Shown in pieces: positions 21,881 to 37,537 of a stretch of 64,000 bases of DNA. The stretch is from Melastoma dodecandrum (lineage: Eukaryota; Streptophyta; Magnoliopsida; Myrtales; Melastomataceae), in contig JARUPY010000293.1 in the NCBI GenBank assembly GCA_029817715.1, forward strand, positions 1 to 64,000, read 5' to 3'. The position numbers and the translations under genes are program-made. The notes beneath the pieces are model-generated. The model saw only the letters and a list, made by a program, of their open reading frames with translations. It made no database searches and was not told the DNA's origin. The number at the start of each line of letters is the position of its first letter. Within the stretch, counting starts at the first letter, position 1.

Positions 21881-24065
21881 GAGGAGGAGGAGGAGCCGAA
21901 AGGCGAAACGATGTGAGTAATGGGCCTGAGCAGAAAGGCCCGTAAAAGGAAATGGGCTGAATCAGATGGGCCCATACGAAGCCCATCCACTCAAAATGCT
22001 CTCTCTGAGAGGGGCATTTATTTTCTTTTTCTTTCCTCATTTCGAGTGTATCGCCATCACAAACTGAACCATGGGAGGAGCGAAGGAATTGTGCTCGAAT
22101 TCCGGAGCCCCATGGAATCCCGCGAAACCCCGACATTGCTCTCGGATTTCCGATGTTCGCCAAAATCGAAGGTGGTCTAAGCCGCACCGCCTGGCCCCCA
22201 CGCTTTCGCCTCAATTCACCATGGGAAGTGAATGGCGGCGCAGTTGGAGTTTGCCCTTCATTTGGATTTTTTGAGTTACTAGTGGGAAGGTTTGTTCCCA
22301 AATTATTTTACCATTTACGCTCAAACCTTTTAAAATTCCTCGTTTTCTATTTCAAACAACGAGTTTACAATAATATAAATTGGAACATCGACTTCCCTTC
22401 CTTTAATTTTCATGAACTTAGCTATTTGGAAAGAGGAGATCTAAAGTTTCGGCATTTATCGAACGTGTACTTCTGATGTGTACGTGCCATCATGCCACGA
22501 CAGGACGATAAAAACAAGGAGTCGCCTTCAGATGCAACCAAAAGAGGGGGGGATTGCCGGGACCAGTAATATTTCTCATCGACGGGAGACAAAAGCGGGA
22601 GGTCGGTCGGTCATCACGATGTCCTCGAGAATCGAGAGCGACCGGCCTTGACGCATGAGCCGAGATTATCGGACAGCATATGAGACGATGACATGGGACG
22701 ACGGATGATACCCATTCTCTTTTTTCTAACGTGTCGTAAAATTTAAAAACAAAAATAAAAAAAATAATTTTAAAACTAGAGAGGGGTTGGGGGGGGGGGG
22801 GGGGGGAGATGGTGGGCCCTAAGCTATAATCGGGAATACAACCATATTAACATATAATATTATTAGATTATTTTTTTATTTTTATTAATTAGTGAGAGAC
22901 AGCCTGTTCTGTTGATACGTCCGAAACTGAAGAAAGTTCAAAAATTAAACGAAACTCTAGACGGAGGAAAATAGACCATTTGAAGAAAACCGCGTGTTAG
23001 GATAGGACAGGACATCGCCAACCCCTCACACCTTACTCAAAGTATGTCCTAATATGATTTATTTGCAATCGAATGGAACGGGGGAGTATTGAAATTATTC
23101 GAAAAAATTTAATCAAAATTCCTACAAGTTTGAAAAAAAAAATTACTAAATACGATAATTAATTTCTTCTAAAAGGGGTCCCAAATAAAAAAATACGCAG
23201 CAGCAGCTAGCTGGAGGCTGGCAAAACCATTTGAAAACACTCTTTCTACACAAAAAAAAAGGCGGCTTGTTTGGAAGAGTATTTATTTATTCTTAACATG
23301 AAAGGGGTTTTTGAAACAAAACCTTTTTAAAAAAAAAAAAAATTTGGGTTGTGATTTGTTTCATATCGTCTAAATAAAAAGAGGGGTAAAATCAAAAACC
23401 ATGGTTGTGTTGTGTTGTGTATCCTAAAAATAACATGCCAAACAACCGCGTCCTCAGCATACGTAAAAATAAGCCTTATTCTGTGCACCGGAAGGTAAAA
23501 AGAAAAATTCCGAAAGCCAGCCCCAAGGACAGCAAAGCCATATTCGAAAGCCGAACATGTGACCAATAATAGATAGATGGAAAGGCCATCGCCAAACCCC
23601 CTCTTAGTCCAATTTTGAAGAAAGACTCTCTCTCTCTCTCTGACTTTGACAAATCTACGAAGAAAAAGCGTAGGAGGGAATCAAAATCCGCCGAATCACT
23701 CATGTTTGTGCAGAGAGGGAAGGAAGGAAGGGTTTAGGCTTGGTGGAAAGATAGGGATCGATGGGAGGGAGGGACTACACACGCAACTCTTTTTTCTGAA
23801 AATTAAATGAGTTGCTGACTAAATATAAAAAATATATTGTTAAAATGAGGAATTACATTCAGCCAAGGAAGGAACCATCTGCCTGCCTGCCACCTCTTTC
23901 TCTTGTCCCAATTCCCGTCTTCGTCTCCACCACCACCACCTCCTTTTCTGACCGCACAAGGAACGAGTAAAAGAGAGACAACGCACGCGTCTACCTTCTG
24001 CTTCATCCCACCCTGCTTTGCTTTCAGTAACTAGGCCTTTGCCTCCTTGTCTTCTTTGCCTCTCT

Positions 24066-24069
<4 letters not shown>
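21881..24069. other. Divergent intergenic region between TFIIB and GT61
   Basis: This holds the two promoters. Open frames here (for example 21828-22301 minus) are low-complexity or unrecognised. It contains an 18-base G run, several A runs, a short CT repeat at about 23625-23641 and no RNA gene I can identify. Confidence 0.5.
22789..22806 (+). repeat. Poly-G run of 18 bases
   Basis: An uninterrupted G18 just after GAGGGGTT. A homopolymer of this length is error-prone in sequencing and can form quadruplex structures, so its exact length should not be trusted. Confidence 0.8.

Positions 24070-24070
<1 letters not shown>

Positions 24071-24097
<27 letters not shown>
24071..24097 (+). repeat. 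CT microsatellite in the GT61 5' leader
   Basis: About thirteen CT units lie 33 bp upstream of the GT61 start codon. CT/GA tracts are common in plant 5' UTRs and core promoters (Y-patch/GAGA-like), so a promoter role is possible but unproven. Confidence 0.7.
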
Positions 24098-24129
24098 AAG
24101 GAAGGAAGTACGCAGGCAAAGTCATCTAG

Positions 24130-25968
24130 ATGGTGCACCACCAGTGTTGCCACCCGGCCAAGAAATCGGTCTCCGGCGACCTGGAGGACTCCCCCTCCAC
24201 CGTGGTTTTTGGGGATTGCTCTGCCGCCGCCGCCGCCGCCACCACCTACAAGAGGAAGAGTCCCAAGCTGTTCTTCCTTCTCCTCCTCTCCCTCTTCTCC
24301 TTCGCTATCGTTGTCCTCCCGCAGCTCCTCCACCTCTCCTCCACCACCTTCTCACTCCTCTGTACGCCTTCCTCCTCCTCTACCTCTTCCTCTCCTCTCT
24401 CTTCCCCAACCCCCTCCTCTTTTCCTCTAACTTTTTGTTTCCCTTTTGAACAGATTCGGCCGGAGGAGGCATAGAAGACCCTCCCTTGTCGTATGTTCCT
24501 CCATGTTCTTCCCCCCCGAATGGTGAGCCCATCTCCTCCTCCCCTGTTTCTCCACCCTTCTCTCAACTCTTGCTTTCCTGAAGATGCTCCCCTTTCCTGT
24601 TTGTAATCCTCGGTTCATGATCATGGATTTGTGATTGTCCCTGTCTTTGAACTGTTATTTTCTTGGTTGTGACGACTCTTGTTATATGCAGGAACCATAT
24701 GCTGCGACAGGAGCAGCTTCCGTTCCGACGTTTGCTACATGAAGGGCGATGTTAGGACCCACCCTGCCTCTTCATCGGTGTTCCTCTATGCGCCCAACAG
24801 TGACCCTGTCCTCGCCCAGGGGACGCACAACAGAGTACTCCAGAGCGAGAAGATCAAGCCTTACACTAGGAAATGGGGAGCCCCCACGATGGACACCATC
24901 GACGAGTTGGAACTTGTCGTTAAGAACAAGGCGCCCGATTCTCTCCCCAAGTGCGATGTTCACCATACTGTCCCAGCGGTCTTCTTCTCGACCGGGGGTT
25001 ACACTGGGAACGTTTATCACGAGTTCAATGACGGGATTCTTCCCCTCTACATTACTTCGCAGCATCTTAATAAGGAGGTCGTGTTTGTGATACTCGAATA
25101 CCATGACTGGTGGATCACCAAGTATGGCGACGTGGTTTCTCTTCTGTCTAGCTATCCGGTGATAGACTTTTCGGGGGACAACAGGACGCATTGCTTCCTG
25201 GAAGCAATCGTGGGGCTGAGGATCCACGACGAGCTAACTGTGGATCCTTCCTTGATGCAAGGAGGGAAGAAGGGGATCAAGGATTTCCGGGACATTCTCA
25301 ATCGTGCCTATCAGCCTCGAATTGAAAGCTTGTTGAAAGAAGAGGAGCGAGAGATGCAGCTCAACGCTGCAGAATCCCCTCTGACCCCGCTGTCAGTCAT
25401 TCTGCCGACGAAACCGAAGCTGACCATTCTGTCACGAAATGGATCGAGGGCAATCCTCAATCAAGATAGGCTGATCAAACTGGCTGAGGAAATTGGTTTT
25501 ACAGTGGATGTTCTGAGACCGGATAAGACGACCGAGTTGGCGAAGATATACCGCGCGCTGAATTCAAGCGACGTGATGATCGGCGTGCATGGGGCCGCGA
25601 TGACGCACTTCCTGTTCATGAGGCCCGGATCGGTGTTCATACAGGTAGTTCCTCTAGGCACGGACTGGGCAGCGGAGACATACTACGGGGAGCCATCGAA
25701 GAAGCTCGGGCTGAAGTACATCGGGTACACGATACACCCAAAGGAGAGCTCCCTGTACAAGGAATATGAGAGGAGCGACCCAGTCCTCATGGATCCTAAC
25801 AGCGTGACGAAGAAAGGGTGGGAGTACACGAAGAAGATATATCTGGACAGCCAGAATGTGGTACTGGATCTGAGAAGGTTCAGGAAGAGGCTGGTTCGAC
25901 CATATCAGCATGCCAACGCCGCGAGAACCAGATTGCGTCGTTCCGGTCCCGGCACGTCGGTGGCGTAG
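24130..25968 (+). CDS. GT61-family glycosyltransferase (DUF563), Golgi type II membrane protein
   Basis: GT61 enzymes in plants add arabinosyl or xylosyl side chains to xylan, or modify N-glycans, in the Golgi. Three exons (24130-24361, 24454-24522, 24692-25968) join in phase to give 525 residues. A single membrane anchor lies at about residues 46-67 after a short cytosolic tail. A Ser/Pro-rich stem follows, then ICCDRSSFRSDVCYMKGDVR, the conserved start of the plant catalytic domain. YHEFNDGILPLY and GVHGAAMTHFLFMRPGS (from about residue 398) are GT61 motifs. Sequons NRT, NGS and NSS are present. The small middle exon was chosen because its donor AATG|GTGAGC is the one that keeps phase; a nearer GTATGT donor breaks the frame. 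Which sugar and acceptor it uses cannot be told here. Exon 3 is GC-rich. Confidence 0.88.
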
Positions 25969-26104
25969 AGATCGATTTATGTAAATCCGTTGTCACCTTT
26001 TCTTTATTGAATTCATTCTTTCATACCCGGGGGTTTTAACATTGAAGAGGAGTAGGCTGTTCTTTTCTTGTTTATTATACAGAAAACCAGTGAGAGAGAT
26101 TCAA

Positions 26105-26148
26105 CATCATCATCATCATCTTCTTCTTCTTCTTCTTCTTCTTCTTCT
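26105..26148 (+). repeat. Compound (CAT)n(TTC)n microsatellite
   Basis: About five CAT units run into nine TTC units, 137 bp after the GT61 stop codon. It is probably within or just past the 3' UTR. Confidence 0.75.
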
Positions 26149-26691
26149 GTACAAAGTGAGTTGAACAATTAAAAAAGTAAACACACTGTAATTACTGCAT
26201 CATGGCATCACCCTCCTCATCTCCATTGTCCTGATGACCTTTGATGAAAATGATGAGATGGGCCGTGGGGGGCAGACAGGCCTTCCTTTGACTATATTAA
26301 TTTAGTCCATCCCTGAAGAAAACACCATCATTAAACAAATGTAAAACCCAGATTCTCCTTCACTGACTATTTCGATATTTTTGAAAAAAAAAAGAACATT
26401 CTTTCTTGATCCCAAATCGAGTATCAAAGTAAATTTAGGGGGAGAAGAAAATTAAAAAAAAAAAGAGTAATTGGGGGGGTAATCTAATCTAATCTCCCCA
26501 ATAAAAGGTTGAATCTGCTTCCTAATTTTGAAAAAAAAAAGAAAAGAATGAAGAAGATTTTTTTTTTTACACGAACTTAGATTTTTCTGTTACTTTTTTT
26601 GGGGGTCGTGTTGTTTTGTTTGATCTGCGGATGGATTGTTTGGTTTGGTTTCTGACAATCCACTCTCCGAATTCAAGCAAGAAGAGAAAAG

Positions 26692-27775
26692 ATGGGAAGA
26701 GGAAGAATCGAACTGAAGAAGATTGATAACGTCAGCAACCGCCTCGTCACCTTCTCCAAGCGTCGCAACGGCCTCTTCAAGAAGGCTCGGGAACTCTCCG
26801 TCCTTTGTGACGCTGAGGTCGGCATCATCGTCTACTCCAGCTCCGGGAAGCTCTACGAATTCGCCAGCCATGGGTGAGACCCCCCCCCCCCCTCCCCCTC
26901 CTCGTGTCCTTAAATCTCTGATCGTAAAAGGATCGGTTATGATCGTCGTGAGATATTCGTTTTTCTCTTTTGTGTGTGCCTCAAGGATGCCGCATATCCT
27001 TTTGAGGCGCAAAGGATGCCGATGTCAGTCCGATGATACGTCCGTCGCTCCCCCGCCACCTCCTGTGAGCACTGGGGTATGTATTTTCTTGCAGGAGGCT
27101 AGCTCGCTTGCTCGCTCTTTTCGTCTTGGTTGACAATGACAGTTGCTTTTTTCTTGTAGGATTTCCAGCTGCTAGGCGAGATTGATCACTTGAAAAAAGA
27201 ATCCGCTAACCTTCAGAAGACCGTGATGTGAGTTTCACCATCCTACTCGGCTTTGAATTGATTCTCGCCTTCAATTTCAATAAAAAAGTTTTATTTGCTC
27301 TGTATAGGATGATGCTCGGCAAGGAGCTCGACGGCCTGAGCTACGAGGATCTTCGGCATTTGCACAGTCAAGTACGCGATGGCCTCCACTCCATTGAACG
27401 CGCCAAAGTATATACCTAAAACCTACAGGAGAATACATTCGATGCCCCATGACGAAACTCTAAAATTGTGTTTGAAAAAATGGCCAATGCAGGAGGCAAT
27501 CATAGTGCAGGAACTCAGGCAGTCGACCTTGAAGGCACAAACGCTTTCTACCGAAAACGAGGCCTTGCGGAGACAGGTAAAAACCTCCCTGAACTGGTTC
27601 CGAAACTCAGCACCCAAAATGTTAATGTTGTTCCCTCTTACAGAGCCAAATACTTGAAGGGGGAGTACCAAGGCTGGAATACCATCCTCTGAATTCGAGA
27701 ATAGCTGCGGCAGAACCGATGAACAACAGATTGACGACTACGACAGCCGAGATTTTACCTCTGCAGTTAATATGA
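26692..27775 (+). CDS. MIKC-type MADS-box transcription factor, possibly AGL15/AGL18-like
   Basis: Nuclear DNA-binding regulator that binds CArG boxes as a dimer. Six exons join in phase: 26692-26873, 26986-27076, 27160-27227, 27308-27407, 27493-27576 and 27644-27775, giving 218 residues. Exon 1 is 182 nt, the MIKC standard, and encodes the whole MADS domain ([33 protein letters not shown]). Exons 3-5 form the K domain ([16 protein letters not shown], then TENEALRRQ). The 84-nt exon 5 equals the two 42-nt exons of many family members joined. Exon 2, the I region, is odd: it carries a five-proline run and little of the usual MIKC pattern, so it is the least certain exon. The C-terminus is short (about 43 residues). 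The K-domain pattern recalls AGL15/AGL18, but the clade is uncertain. Confidence 0.8.
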
Positions 27776-28415
27776 CCGATGGATGGGTGGATTTCTAGGC
27801 TGTACACATTGAGATTTAGGATGGATAGGAGTGACGAGTCCCTCCTTATCATCTTCTTTTTTAGAAAATTTGAATTTGATTTTCTCTGGATTGTTTAGTT
27901 AAAGAAGATTAGATTCCTTCTCAAAAAAATATTTTCCCTTCTATTAAAAAAACGTGCTAGTACAAAAACGTGAGTTCAGTGCCAGGAATTCGAATTTACG
28001 GACGATGTTAAAAATGACCAAATCATCTCATCCATCGTTGCCAAGTCCAAAACAGCGACTTCAAGGCGTCAACAGGGCGTGAGTGGCCCTTCTTCTTCCC
28101 CATGGAGCGTGCTCGAGGTCGAGGTAGAAGTCGAGCTCCAGATGGAGGTTAAGGTTGAGCTGGTCTGAGGTAGAGAGTGCGCCAAACGAGTATTAAGAAG
28201 TCATCGATTTAGATAAGCGATGAGTTAAAAATGAGAAATGGTTTAACGATTAATTTTTCTTAAATCGTTTTAATAATTATAAAGCTTCACTAACCCTATT
28301 TAATGAACTTTAAAATTAATTTGAAAAGCATCACTAATAATGTCTAATGAGCACTAAAATTAATCTAAGCTTAATAAATTAGTTTAAAACTTGATTAACT
28401 ATTATTAGTAAAATT
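27776..28415. other. Intergenic, nothing recognised
   Basis: Holds the MADS-box 3' flank and AT-rich DNA. No frame, RNA gene or repeat end is supported until the inverted repeat begins. Confidence 0.5.
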
Positions 28416-29029
28416 GACAAAATATCGAGTTTGAAAATTTATGTTTGTTGCCTTAAAATCAATATTATAAATCTTTTGTTGCCTAACTTAGACGCCGAAA
28501 AATTTCCGAGCTTGTTTTATTTATTTATTTATCTTACGTGGATACAAAATATTGGTTTTTTGCCCGATCTTTGGGTCGATTTTCATTTTTTTCATAACAT
28601 TTAATAATATTACTTTTGTGGCCTTAAATCGATATTATAAATTTTTATGGCCTTAAATGCCTTCATCGGACTTCAAATAATTTTCAATATGATCTCTTTT
28701 ATTTTTTTTTATCTTACGCTTAATATTTGACAAAAATACAACTTTCGTTATGATTTAGGCATTTAAATTAGGCCACAAAAATTTATAATATCGATTTAAG
28801 GCCATAAAAAGAAATATTGTTAAATGTTATGACAAAAAAAAAAGAACTAAAGTTCGGGAAAAAACCAATATTTTGTATCACGTAAGATAAAGAGAAATAA
28901 TTAAAACAAGCCACATGATTTCCATTACTCAAGACGACGTCTAAGTTAGCCACAAAATATTAACAATATTGATTTAAGGCCACAAACATAACTTTACCTA
29001 AAGTTCGAGCCACAAATCGATATTTTGTC
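28416..29029. repeat. Large imperfect inverted repeat (foldback) of about 250-270 bp arms
   Basis: The left arm (28416-28661) and right arm (28758-29029) are reverse complements over almost their whole length, with small gaps, around a 96-bp loop. Matching blocks include GACAAAATATCGA with CGATATTTTGTC at the outer ends, CTAACTTAGACG with CGTCTAAGTTAG in the middle, and GGCCTTAAATCGATATTATAA with its complement near the loop. Each arm also repeats the block GCCTTAAA(T)C(A/G)ATATTATAAAT. No coding frame is inside. It could be a MITE or foldback transposon; I could not fix a target-site duplication. Confidence 0.85.
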
Positions 29030-29874
29030 TAAAATTTAAATGCTAAAGAAATAACTTTGTATCACACGATTGTCCAGTTAGATATAAGTTAGTTTAGTTT
29101 TGAGGAAAAATGCTATATAGATGTTAGTTTAGATATACGTTCCAAATTTGATGTTTGCATATATATTTGGACAAAGGAAGACCGCAAAATTGAATGTAAG
29201 AATTCATCTTAATATGTCTCCTATACAATTCTTGGTTTCTATAAAGGAAATATTGTTTGTGGGAGAGATGTGGTGAATTATGATCGTGTGCCAATAAAGA
29301 GATTAAGTTTACTAATTATAAAGGTAAAGATAGCATGTATACGTCATCATGAACTCGCTGTTTGTAATAACGAAGTCTTTACGTAAATAAAAAGACTTTT
29401 TCTCGAACTAAACATATGTACAAACAAAGCTCTCCAAATACATTATTAACATTGTTTCCTAAACTAACAGTGACACGATGCGTGAAATGTGTAAAGGAGG
29501 GTGTGCCGTGCTTTTTCATGGAAAAGCGGCCGGCATGCGTCGCCGGTTATCAGGAAAAGTCGAAGAGCCTTTTCCTCTCCTTTTCGGCTATAAATAATGA
29601 GGATGGCGATGATGATGTTTTAGTTAATTTCCTTTTTTTTTTTCAATAATATAACATATGCTTAGGAGCAGCAACAACAACAACAAACACCCACAGCATG
29701 ATGTGATGATTTACAGCTCGATGAAATGAACCAAACAAGGACAAAGCATGCATTGCAACCATCCTCCCTCATCCACTACCATTTTAAAAAATCATCAAGA
29801 ACAAGAGAGTCAAATCGTATCAATATGTCGTATCAATCTCAGGGATATTATATTAGTACGTCCCTACTTACGTA
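29030..29874. other. Intergenic, 3' flank of the MIZ1-like gene
   Basis: AT-rich sequence with no recognisable frame. The part nearest 29875 should contain the 3' UTR of the MIZ1-like gene. Confidence 0.5.
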
Positions 29875-30744
29875 TCATATTCTCAAGAGGAAGATGCTTA
29901 GCTCAGGCCCCCCGTTGCCCTCCGGGCTCAGCATGTAATAAGCCTCCGAGTCCCGGCTCCCGACCACGCGCTCGAACTTTGCTCTCATGTAAAGCAGCTC
30001 CCCCTCCGACTTCCCCCCCTCCTCCTCGATGATCGGTATCACCCCCGCCCCCACCGTTATGTTCTCTATCGTCCTGAACACGTGGAGGTCCAACGCCGTC
30101 GACTTCCGGGACGTCGCGTGCCCGCACTTGCGTCCGTTGCAGTACATTCTCCACCCTGGCTCGAGGAAGAGCTTGGCCGTCGGGCTGCGCTTCTCGCACT
30201 CAAGCGCGATCCTCACCAGCCCGGAGGACGACATCTCCCTAACGAGGGCGGACGTGGTGGTTGCGAGCTCGACCAGGAGGACGGGGTCGGACTGGGGATG
30301 CTCCTGTATGGAGAAGGAAACGTGTCCGCGGCGGGGTCCGAAGAGGGTCCCTGTGACCTTGCGTCCAAGGAGGGAGCCGACGTGGGGGGAAGGGGAGAGG
30401 GACAGCCATTTGCAGGGGGAGAAGGAGAGGCTTAGGTTGGCGGCAGGGAGAGAGAGGAAGCCGAGGAATGACTTCAGGAGGGAGGAGAGGCCTCCGTAGC
30501 CTGAGGAGGGTTGCCGTGCCTCCCCAGGGAAGACACCGAAAGGGACGGAGTTGTTGTGGGAGTGGGAGCCGGGGAAGTGCTTACGAGAGGCGGCGGTGGC
30601 GGCTGCAGTGACAGCATCGAATGATCTGGGATTGGTGGAATGGCAAACTGAGGAAGAGGAGGAGGAAGGGATGAGTCTTCTGGCGGTCTTGAAGGTGTCG
30701 CTCCTCTGGAGGCTGCTGCTGCTGCTCACTTCATGGGGTTCCAT
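29875..30744 (-). CDS. MIZU-KUSSEI1-like protein (DUF617)
   Basis: Single-exon frame of 289 residues, typical of DUF617 proteins. The founding member MIZ1 is needed for root hydrotropism in Arabidopsis and is ER-associated; the biochemical activity of the family is unclear. The N-terminal half is Ser-rich and low complexity. The conserved domain covers about the last 160 residues: VTGTLFGPRRGHVSFSIQ, a DPVLLVELA stretch, SSGLVRIALECEK, LLYMRAKFERVVGSRDSEAYY and the terminal PELSIFLLRI. The ATG at 30744 is the first in-frame start. Several paralogues exist per genome, so this need not be the MIZ1 orthologue. The gene is GC-rich and intact. Confidence 0.9.
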   Translation of the reverse strand: MEPHEVSSSSSLQRSDTFKTARRLIPSSSSSSVCHSTNPRSFDAVTAAATAASRKHFPGSHSHNNSVPFGVFPGEARQPSSGYGGLSSLLKSFLGFLSLPAANLSLSFSPCKWLSLSPSPHVGSLLGRKVTGTLFGPRRGHVSFSIQEHPQSDPVLLVELATTTSALVREMSSSGLVRIALECEKRSPTAKLFLEPGWRMYCNGRKCGHATSRKSTALDLHVFRTIENITVGAGVIPIIEEEGGKSEGELLYMRAKFERVVGSRDSEAYYMLSPEGNGGPELSIFLLRI

Positions 30745-30853
30745 TGCTGGTCGATGCTGGTGAATGCGTGTTGCTTGAAATAGAGGGCAGACAAAGAAAG
30801 GTGTGTTGTTATGATTATGTCCTAGGTAGGGGAGGGGGGGTGCGCGCCCACAC

Positions 30854-30860
30854 TTAAATA
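30854..30860 (-). promoter_or_regulatory. Possible TATA box of the MIZ1-like gene
   Basis: TATTTAA on the minus strand, 110 bp upstream of the start codon. The match is weak but is the best candidate in the proximal region. Confidence 0.3.
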
Positions 30861-31674
30861 AAAGAAGCTTGAGGGGGAGGGAGGATGAACACCATCATTC
30901 ATTTCATTTCATTTATCTTTCTGTTGTTGACGTAATCACAATGGTGAAATAAAAAAAATAAGCAAATGCTTTGAGTTGACAAAGGAAACGTGGTTTGTGA
31001 ACAGAGACGGATTGTCACGTCGACATGAAACTGATACGTAATGAAGCTGCCCAAAAAGAGTATAATAATTCTGTGAAACTAAGGGAATGGAAACATTAGA
31101 GGATGACGAGGTTGTGTAAATCTTTCCTGGTTGGTTGGCCTAACCCTCCGACGATTGTCCAAGGTTGAAACACCTGTTCACAAGGACTAACAATATTTAA
31201 GAAAATAAACCATCCCCCACCACCACCACCCCCCCTGTCGTCATAGAAAAAAATATCCCTTAATCCTCCTCCAAAAAAAAAAAACAATAAATTCAGATGA
31301 AGATTCCTTACTTGGGGTTCATAAAACAACCCAGCAACTTCTTTTTCTTTTCCTCTTTCAGTTGATGGTGTTACAAGAAGTACAAATGAATTGAGTAATA
31401 ATTGACAGTTCCCTCTGCTGCTCTTCTTCTCTGTTTTGTTCTCTCTTCAGAACTATCTGGGCAAAAGAAAGAAAGTGGTCTCTTTCTCTAAGAGGAGGAA
31501 GAAGAACAACAACAACAAAATTTAAAAAAAGGAATGGAGGGGGGGGGGGGTGAGGGGGATTGATTGACATTGTGAATGCAATTCTGAGTGAAAATGAGGC
31601 AGGAGACAGGGTGATTCCTCCCCTTAGCCTGCCCTTCCGACCTTACGCCCTAAGAAAGAAAGAATCTCTCTCTC
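30861..31674. other. Intergenic between MIZ1-like and NTRC
   Basis: Distal promoter of the MIZ1-like gene and 3' flank of NTRC. Contains purine-rich and poly-G/C tracts (about 31224-31232 and 31541-31550). No gene seen. Confidence 0.5.
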
Positions 31675-36823
<5,149 letters not shown>

Positions 36824-37009
36824 GGATTGATTGCCCGTAGATGCAAAATCGCGAGGCCCAGCCAACCGAGACCAAAACCCGAAGCCGAAGCCGTACAAAA
36901 ACAGAAAGAAGAAGACGACAATTACACCTGCGGTTTCTTCTAGTATTTAAAACAAAAATTGTGAATATGATTCTCATTCTCATCTCATTCATAAAATACC
37001 AGAGTCATG

Positions 37010-37195
37010 GCTTTTTTTTTTCCCGCCCGATTTTTGGAGCTTTGCTCCGACTAATTCGGAGCCGACTCGGGTAGGACACCTGACTATGGTGGGTGAGTCT
37101 TCCAACAAGGGTGACTGCGTATGGTAGGTTTCGAACTCAAGATCTCCTTAAGCGAATCCAAACTCCTTACCACTTAGACCAACCCCACTGACTTT
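37010..37195 (-). mobile_element. tRNA-derived SINE between NTRC and HsfB3
   Basis: Read on the minus strand, it begins near 37195 with a Pol III A box (TGGTCTAAGTGG), about 35 bp later a B box (GTTCGAAAC) in a GAGTTCGAAACC context, then an unrelated body, and ends in an A run (T run at 37011-37020 on the plus strand). This layout matches plant tRNA-related SINEs, perhaps of the Au type. No clear duplication flanks it. It takes up about a quarter of the shared promoter interval of the two genes. Confidence 0.65.
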
Positions 37196-37292
37196 GTGTT
37201 GCGGTTATGAAATTGTAAAAACTTCGCGTTTAGCAGAAATGTTAATAACGGAAGCGGCTAAACTTTCTCGCACGAAAGCTTCCGTTCAATAC

Positions 37293-37300
37293 GAAACTTC
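37293..37300 (+). promoter_or_regulatory. Candidate heat-shock element upstream of HsfB3
   Basis: GAAACTTC fits the two-unit GAAnnTTC core, 238 bp upstream of the start codon. A neighbouring GAAAGCTTC (37274-37282) has the same inverted units with one extra base. Class B Hsf genes are often heat-induced, so this is plausible, but it rests on sequence only. Confidence 0.35.
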
Positions 37301-37537
37301 GGCCGAGAATGCAAACGATGTTTCGTACTCTACGTACTTCATGTTGGTGGAATCGTGTTGGGGTTTGTTTCCATTTTCCTCCTCCTTCCTCTTTTTTCTC
37401 CTCCTCATGATGATGATCATTCATTTCATTCCATCCATGTGAACACCACCTCGTTCCCTTTTCCTATGTTTCTTCCATTCCCTACTCCTCCCATGTAACT
37501 CCCCCCGGACTAGTCATCAGCCAGTCGCTCGTTAGTC

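Noticed and set aside
21828..22301. 157-codon minus-strand frame upstream of TFIIB
   Set aside because: Proline/serine-rich with no recognisable domain, and it overlaps the TATA box and leader of TFIIB; it looks like GC-rich promoter sequence that happens to be open.
24031..24566. Several overlapping Ser/Pro/Glu-rich frames around GT61 exon 1
   Set aside because: They come from the CT and GCC repeats in other frames; only the 24130 frame leads in phase to the GT61 domain.
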